Assembly (NCBI GenBank): GCA_036971475.1
Contig: JBAIZL010000002.1
Coordinates: forward strand, 166,714,714 to 166,778,713
Length of the DNA: 64,000 nt
Direction of reading: 5' to 3'
Origin: Prosapia bicincta
Taxonomy: Eukaryota; Arthropoda; Insecta; Hemiptera; Cercopidae
Shown here: in pieces, positions 59,207-64,000 of the stretch
How the letters are laid out: every line of letters begins with the position of its first letter
How positions within the stretch are numbered: position 1 is the first letter of the stretch
Notes under the pieces: generated by a model
Told to the model about the DNA's origin: nothing
Seen by the model: only the letters and a program-made list of their open reading frames with translations
Databases searched by the model: none
Made by a program: the position numbers and the translations under genes

Positions 59207-59418
59207 AATGACAAGCCGGTTGAATATCCAGTGTAATTTAATAATTTATTGCGTCATTTCGGCAGCTGATTTGTTCCCCTTAACTAGCCAGTAGTGCTAT
59301 GAAATGTAAGGACCTTGTGTTTCATAGGAATACAAACTTGATAAGGTCAAAAAATTAGTTGCCGAAACGTCGCATTAAATCAATAAACTTTACTCGATAC
59401 TCAACCGGTTTGTCATTT
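59207..59418. repeat. Foldback element with GCCGAAACGTC motif
   Basis: Arms 59,207-59,271 and 59,354-59,418 are imperfect inverted copies (about 65 bp, roughly 80% by eye), starting AATGACAAGCCGGTTGA and its inverse. The right arm reads TTGCCGAAACGTCGCATTAA then CAATAAA, a phrase common at ends of arthropod retroelements. The loop is about 82 bp. No coding content. Confidence 0.75.
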
Positions 59419-62031
59419 GTTAAATTGTAATGTTTTTTTTTTAAACTGAGAATTAATAAAATGTGCAATGAGAATCGAATTACGTAAGGAAATAAAGAAA
59501 AATGGTTAGTAAAGATTAAAACTCTCACTGTCCAGAAGTGATAGTGTTTTGAAGGTAAATCTCATTAGTATGCCTAATAAGTGGATGCCGAGGAGACTTA
59601 AACAAATAATTTGAAAATTTTCTAGATTAGATTTTACTCAACAGAAAGATTTTTTAACTCAGTACCATTGTTATATACTTAAATTAATTTTATTTATAAA
59701 CTTAATTCGTTTCTTCGATCACGCTATTTCTACTTTACTATGATAACTATACAGAATAATATTAAATATTTATGTATTGTAATATTTTGTATTGAAGAAC
59801 CAAAGGTCTGAAGAGTCCACCCTGATATTAAAATTGGTGATAGTTATTAAAAATGTTTGTTATTGAATCATCTTAAAGTATTTAAAATCGTAAATTTTAA
59901 ATTACAGAATCCCATGGAGAATAAATTACCTGAAATGAGATTAATATGTTTGTTAAATTATTAACAATCTATGAGTGTAGTTGTAGAAAATGAGAGGGAA
60001 CACTTAGCAACACTGTTTTCTTGTATTCCCTTATCACTCACGTTTTAATGAACTTAAACAAGAATCGTAATAGGTACGTTTGCGATTCAATATGATTTAA
60101 ACGTATAATAATTCATACTTTGTAGAAACGTAATCAAAAATAATTGATATTAGGTATTGAGTTTTAGGTATATAATCCAATACAAGTTTTCAACCAAATA
60201 AATGAGGAATAAATAATCGTAGCTAATTTCGACAAGGACTACAAGAATATCAATAATAACATTAATATCAACATAGTTTTATGTTCGTGTTACTTAAATT
60301 CTAATCTAAATTAAAGTTAAAAGACGTATTTACCTTCTAATTAGTTATACCACCCTAATTAAATTAATTGCTTGTTAATAAATTTAAAATATTAAATAAG
60401 TCTCACAGTTATACGAATTTCAGGTGAGGAAAGGCTACCTTCATTTGGCGCTTGGACACATCATAATTCAAATTTTAATAAAAAATGTTCAATACCAATA
60501 CCTGATTAGATAAATATCAGAATCTGAAAGCATAAATTCAATTTAAAATACCATTTGTTCTCATAAACTGAAAGCGATCCGTCAATAAACATTTTAATAA
60601 AATGTAGCCGGTGTTATTCATATTTCATTTAGCTTCCAAATATTAAGTACATCTTCAAAATTAGATCGGTTATACATCTTTATTTCTTACTATTATGATT
60701 TTCTTAATACCTATTTATTAGCCATAATGTACATTGTTTTCAAAATTTTTTTAAGAGCAAAACAGTAATTTAAATAGGTATTCAGATTAAGGAAACATGA
60801 CGTAAATAATGATTTTTTTATCCTAATACTATTACTTTAAATAAAGTTTAATTACGGTAGAATATTTTATTCTTAACAAATATTAAGTTTATCAACCATT
60901 TGTTTTACATACATTGATATAGTGTTGCCTATGAATTCGTTACTGAATTATATTTGTGGTTATTAAACTAAAAAGTTCTTTGAAATGTGTGTAGTACCTA
61001 ACGAAATCTGAACAAACAGTAAAGAACTCAACAATCAATTTAAACATTTAGCTGGGTTATTTTAAACAGCATAAGGGCACTTGTCCATTGTTGGAGTAGG
61101 CGCTTGAATTCAGCCTTTATTTACTTCATCATAACGAGATACTTTTCTTCGTACTTACAATATGTCGAAAGTAGAGAATATAGAATAATATCACTATTAT
61201 ATTAGTGAGAATATGCTAGTGAGCGGATTTCTGAAAAATTGGGTAAAAAAGGAAACATAAATACATGTCTCATATTTTAAATAGTCAGAATATGTTACGA
61301 CTTCCATTGGCATATAATCGGTATCAATTCACGTCTCAACTTTACCAATTGAAAAAGCTACTAAACATGATGTTTACAGGAACATATAAAACACAATGTA
61401 CTACTAAGGTAATTATTGATATAATAATAGGTAGAATGAAGATTTTTATTGTTAACATAAAATATGAAATAACGATTTCGTCAGAAAAAACGGTCATTTT
61501 TATAGTTCTCTATTCTTCAAACAAATCTTATTTCTATTAATGAATTACCTTATACTTTTGAAATATAAAATAACTGTTATACTGTAATATACATCTCCTT
61601 TTACGCAACGTGATGATTAGCATTGGTCACAAGTATTTGTGAATAAAATTAGACCCTTCAGGTCAGTTTTACTGTTTTCTTTGTTTTACGCTAAAAAAGT
61701 ATGTACTAATTAGATTATAATTTTTCACAAGCTAGACTTTTATAGAAAAAAGGTATACATTTTTCGGTTTAAACTATAATGAATTGGCGATGTTTGTCAC
61801 ATTTGTCTATTTAACTGCCTTCCTCACTTAAGGTGTAATTGCCAAATGCAGAAATGTCGTTGAATTGTATTTGTTTATCAAACAAAAACGCTCAACATAC
61901 TAGTAAATGTTTAAATGATTAACTTCGAAAATTATATGAAAATTTTGACACACACGCACTATCTATCTATCTGTCTATTTACCTATCTTCATTCTCTGCA
62001 ATAACAAATTTAGTAAATCGAGTACAAACTC
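59419..62031. other. AT-rich interval, nothing recognised
   Basis: Only chance ORFs, for example 61,265-61,540. Confidence 0.5.
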
Positions 62032-62054
62032 AAAAAAAAAAAAAAAAAAAAAAA
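62032..62054. repeat. Poly(A) tract
   Basis: 23 consecutive A residues. It could mark the tail of a retroposed sequence on the + strand, but no SINE or LINE body was recognised upstream. Confidence 0.9.
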
Positions 62055-64000
62055 CACTATACTAGAAATAACCTAGCGTTAATATAATCATTAGCATTGC
62101 ATAAGATAAATTAAACCAAACTTTGACCTAATAAAATAACTTCAAGAAGAAATAAAAGATACTGGAAAATAGTACAACAATTAACATCAATTTCAAAACA
62201 TAAAGACGAAGGAAACTTCAAAAATAGCATATCACACGATGGCATAAGAATCACAGCAGTATAAGATATAAAGTGCAAAATACAGATGACACTTACCACA
62301 GTTACAAAATTAGAGTTAACCTTATACAACAAATGGAAACACAAGTTAGAAAAAATAAAAATTATTGCAGCAAAGACAGATAATGGGAACGCAACAGTAT
62401 TACTTTCAATAACAAAACACACCAAGTAACTGAAGTATTAGGGGTTTTCCCTAATTGTATAGAATTAAATACACTTAAATACCCTAAAACTCTTTTAAAT
62501 ACAAAATAGGCAATCAAAGGCTCCCTAAAATGTACACCTTTATAGAAAATAAATAAATCATTATCAAACCGGCAAGAACTCTAGTTAATTTTACAAAAGT
62601 ACGTTTCTCTAGATTAAAAGAAGTAATTCCCAGTAACCTAAGCACAAAGTGAAAATATAGACAAAATCACTATAAAGAAATTAAATTATTTAAACAACAC
62701 ACATGACACGATCGATAAAAACAATATACAAGAACTAATGCCATAGGACAACACAAACATATAATTCAAATTTCTTTAATTTGAAATATTGCAGATAGTA
62801 ATAAAAAATAACTAGCTCTAAAAATTAGGCTTAATATATCAATAAAATATAAACAAAGCTTTTATTTTAGTAATATTAAGTAAAAATTCCCATTTTTTAA
62901 AATTAAAATCAAATATATAATCAAAACTGTAAATTTATAAAAACCCTTTTTTTTCTTAAACATTTTATTATTATTATAACGCAAAATTGTTATGAGTTCT
63001 CAACTTCAATATGAAACTGTAGTCAAAGGAGCAGTGTAGTATTTTAATCGGTATTAGAAAGAGTCATGTGCGACCAAATAATAAGTAGGCTACATTTTTA
63101 ACAGAAATCCGAGTTCTGAGGCTCCACGCCGATATTTTGGCAAACGTAGAGGAATACACATATTTGCATTAATAAAATGCAAATTTCGCTTTGAGTATGG
63201 TTAATATTAAAAGAGGAGCGCTTATCTGTAGGTCTACCGGTTCTGTGGGGTTGTATGGAAACTAACAATTTAATATTTTGTAAACGTTAACGTATGTTAA
63301 ACTCGAATTAGTAATGTATAGGGCTGTAATTTGAAAAAAATCAGAAAGCTAGTTACAACATAGTATGTATTGACGAGTAATAGAAGCTTATTAGTAATTT
63401 AGAAAGTTTATATAATTTTTTTATATTTTGAATATTTTTAATTCCTAATATTCTATATAAAACGGAAGAAATCATATATTTTATGAGTGTTGTGAACAAC
63501 TATTTAGAAAAGTTCCTTTAAGCAAGAGTTAATTTACATTTCTAATTTGAGTTTGACATTATGCCAAATTTGACAAGGATTATAAAATAGCTACCATTAG
63601 GTGTTAGGATGATTGTGATGACATTAAAGAAACATGATGCAGTAATATTTCAGGATTATGGTTAAAGCGAATGAAATACTTTGACGAATCGTTACATTAC
63701 GGATTGAAGTCGATATGTGGAACGTATTAATGGAGCGTCACTTTCAAGTATTTGTACTGAATGATGGTGAAATGTTGGGATTTAAGAGAAGATAAATATT
63801 ATTATTTAAACTAGAGACTCCCAAAACCATTTAACCCATTGCTACCCTCAGGTGAAATATTTTCCATTTACGCCCCTACAGAGAAATGGCAATTATTTTA
63901 TTGGTAATACACTTTTAAGTGAACAATCTGTACTTAATATAGTAAAAGCCTATAAAAGCCTATACTGGTGAGTTATTTTATTGATTTGTTTTTAAATGTG
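62055..64000. other. AT-rich interval, nothing recognised
   Basis: The 104-codon minus-strand ORF 62,425-62,111 is rich in hydrophobic residues, which AT-rich antisense frames often are. It has no recognisable motif and I do not call it a gene. Confidence 0.45.

Noticed and set aside
62032..62054. Poly(A) tail of a SINE or processed pseudogene
   Set aside because: No SINE body, promoter boxes or target duplication could be recognised upstream.
62111..62425. 104-codon hydrophobic minus-strand ORF as a membrane protein
   Set aside because: Hydrophobic runs arise easily from T-rich antisense codons; no recognisable family and no neighbouring coding context.

Overview
This is an AT-rich, gene-poor stretch of a eukaryotic genome, most likely an insect. 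The reasons are an errantivirus-type endogenous retrovirus with a baculovirus-F-like envelope, degenerate piggyBac, pogo/Tigger, hAT and Penelope-like elements typical of arthropods, and long (TA)n microsatellites. I found no host protein-coding gene, tRNA, rRNA or CRISPR array. Nearly every ORF with recognisable content belongs to a transposable element.

Layout. 1-5,340 (+): 3' part of a Ty3/gypsy LTR retrotransposon cut by the window start, with an open gag 3' end, a textbook -1 frameshift signal (A AAA AAC followed by the gag stop and a stem) and an uninterrupted 1,329-codon pol. 7,634-9,660 (+): decayed piggyBac-like element. 11,340-14,094 (+): complete but mutated pogo/Tigger-type element with TIRs and a TA target duplication. 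14,170-15,600 (-): a second, unrelated piggyBac-like pseudogene. 16-33.7 kb: mostly unique AT-rich sequence with several undescribed repeats, namely a 215-bp repeated pair at 16 kb, a 390-bp pair at 19.2/24.8 kb, a foldback at 31 kb and a tandem duplication at 31.8-33.7 kb that contains a near-perfect 320-bp palindrome. 36,594-42,690: a hAT-like element defined by TIRs and GATTC-rich subterminal repeats. Only the C-terminal transposase remnant remains, and about 4.5 kb of unexplained sequence lies inside. 45.07-45.30 kb and 57.88-58.66 kb: Penelope-like element remnants (a terminal foldback, and a GIY-YIG-endonuclease pseudogene). 47,184-57,235 (-): a complete endogenous retrovirus with two LTRs (about 96% identical by eye), the 4-bp target duplication AAAG, a tRNA-Leu primer binding site, polypurine tract, gag, pol and env, all broken by mutations. 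It also has two small extra ORFs between the primer binding site and gag. 59.2 kb: another foldback with a GCCGAAACGTC motif. The remaining sequence to 64 kb shows nothing recognisable.

How the parts work together. In both LTR elements gag supplies the capsid/nucleocapsid and pol supplies protease, reverse transcriptase, RNase H and integrase; the second element adds an envelope glycoprotein. The first element looks potentially competent apart from its uncertain 3' end. The second carries several nonsense and frameshift changes and is a fossil. The most interesting signals are the frameshift cassette, the 5' accessory ORFs of the retrovirus, the long Lys/Asn-rich protease-RT linker of the first pol, and a set of foldbacks carrying CTGATGA...CGAAA-like (hammerhead-like) motifs next to (TA)n tracts.
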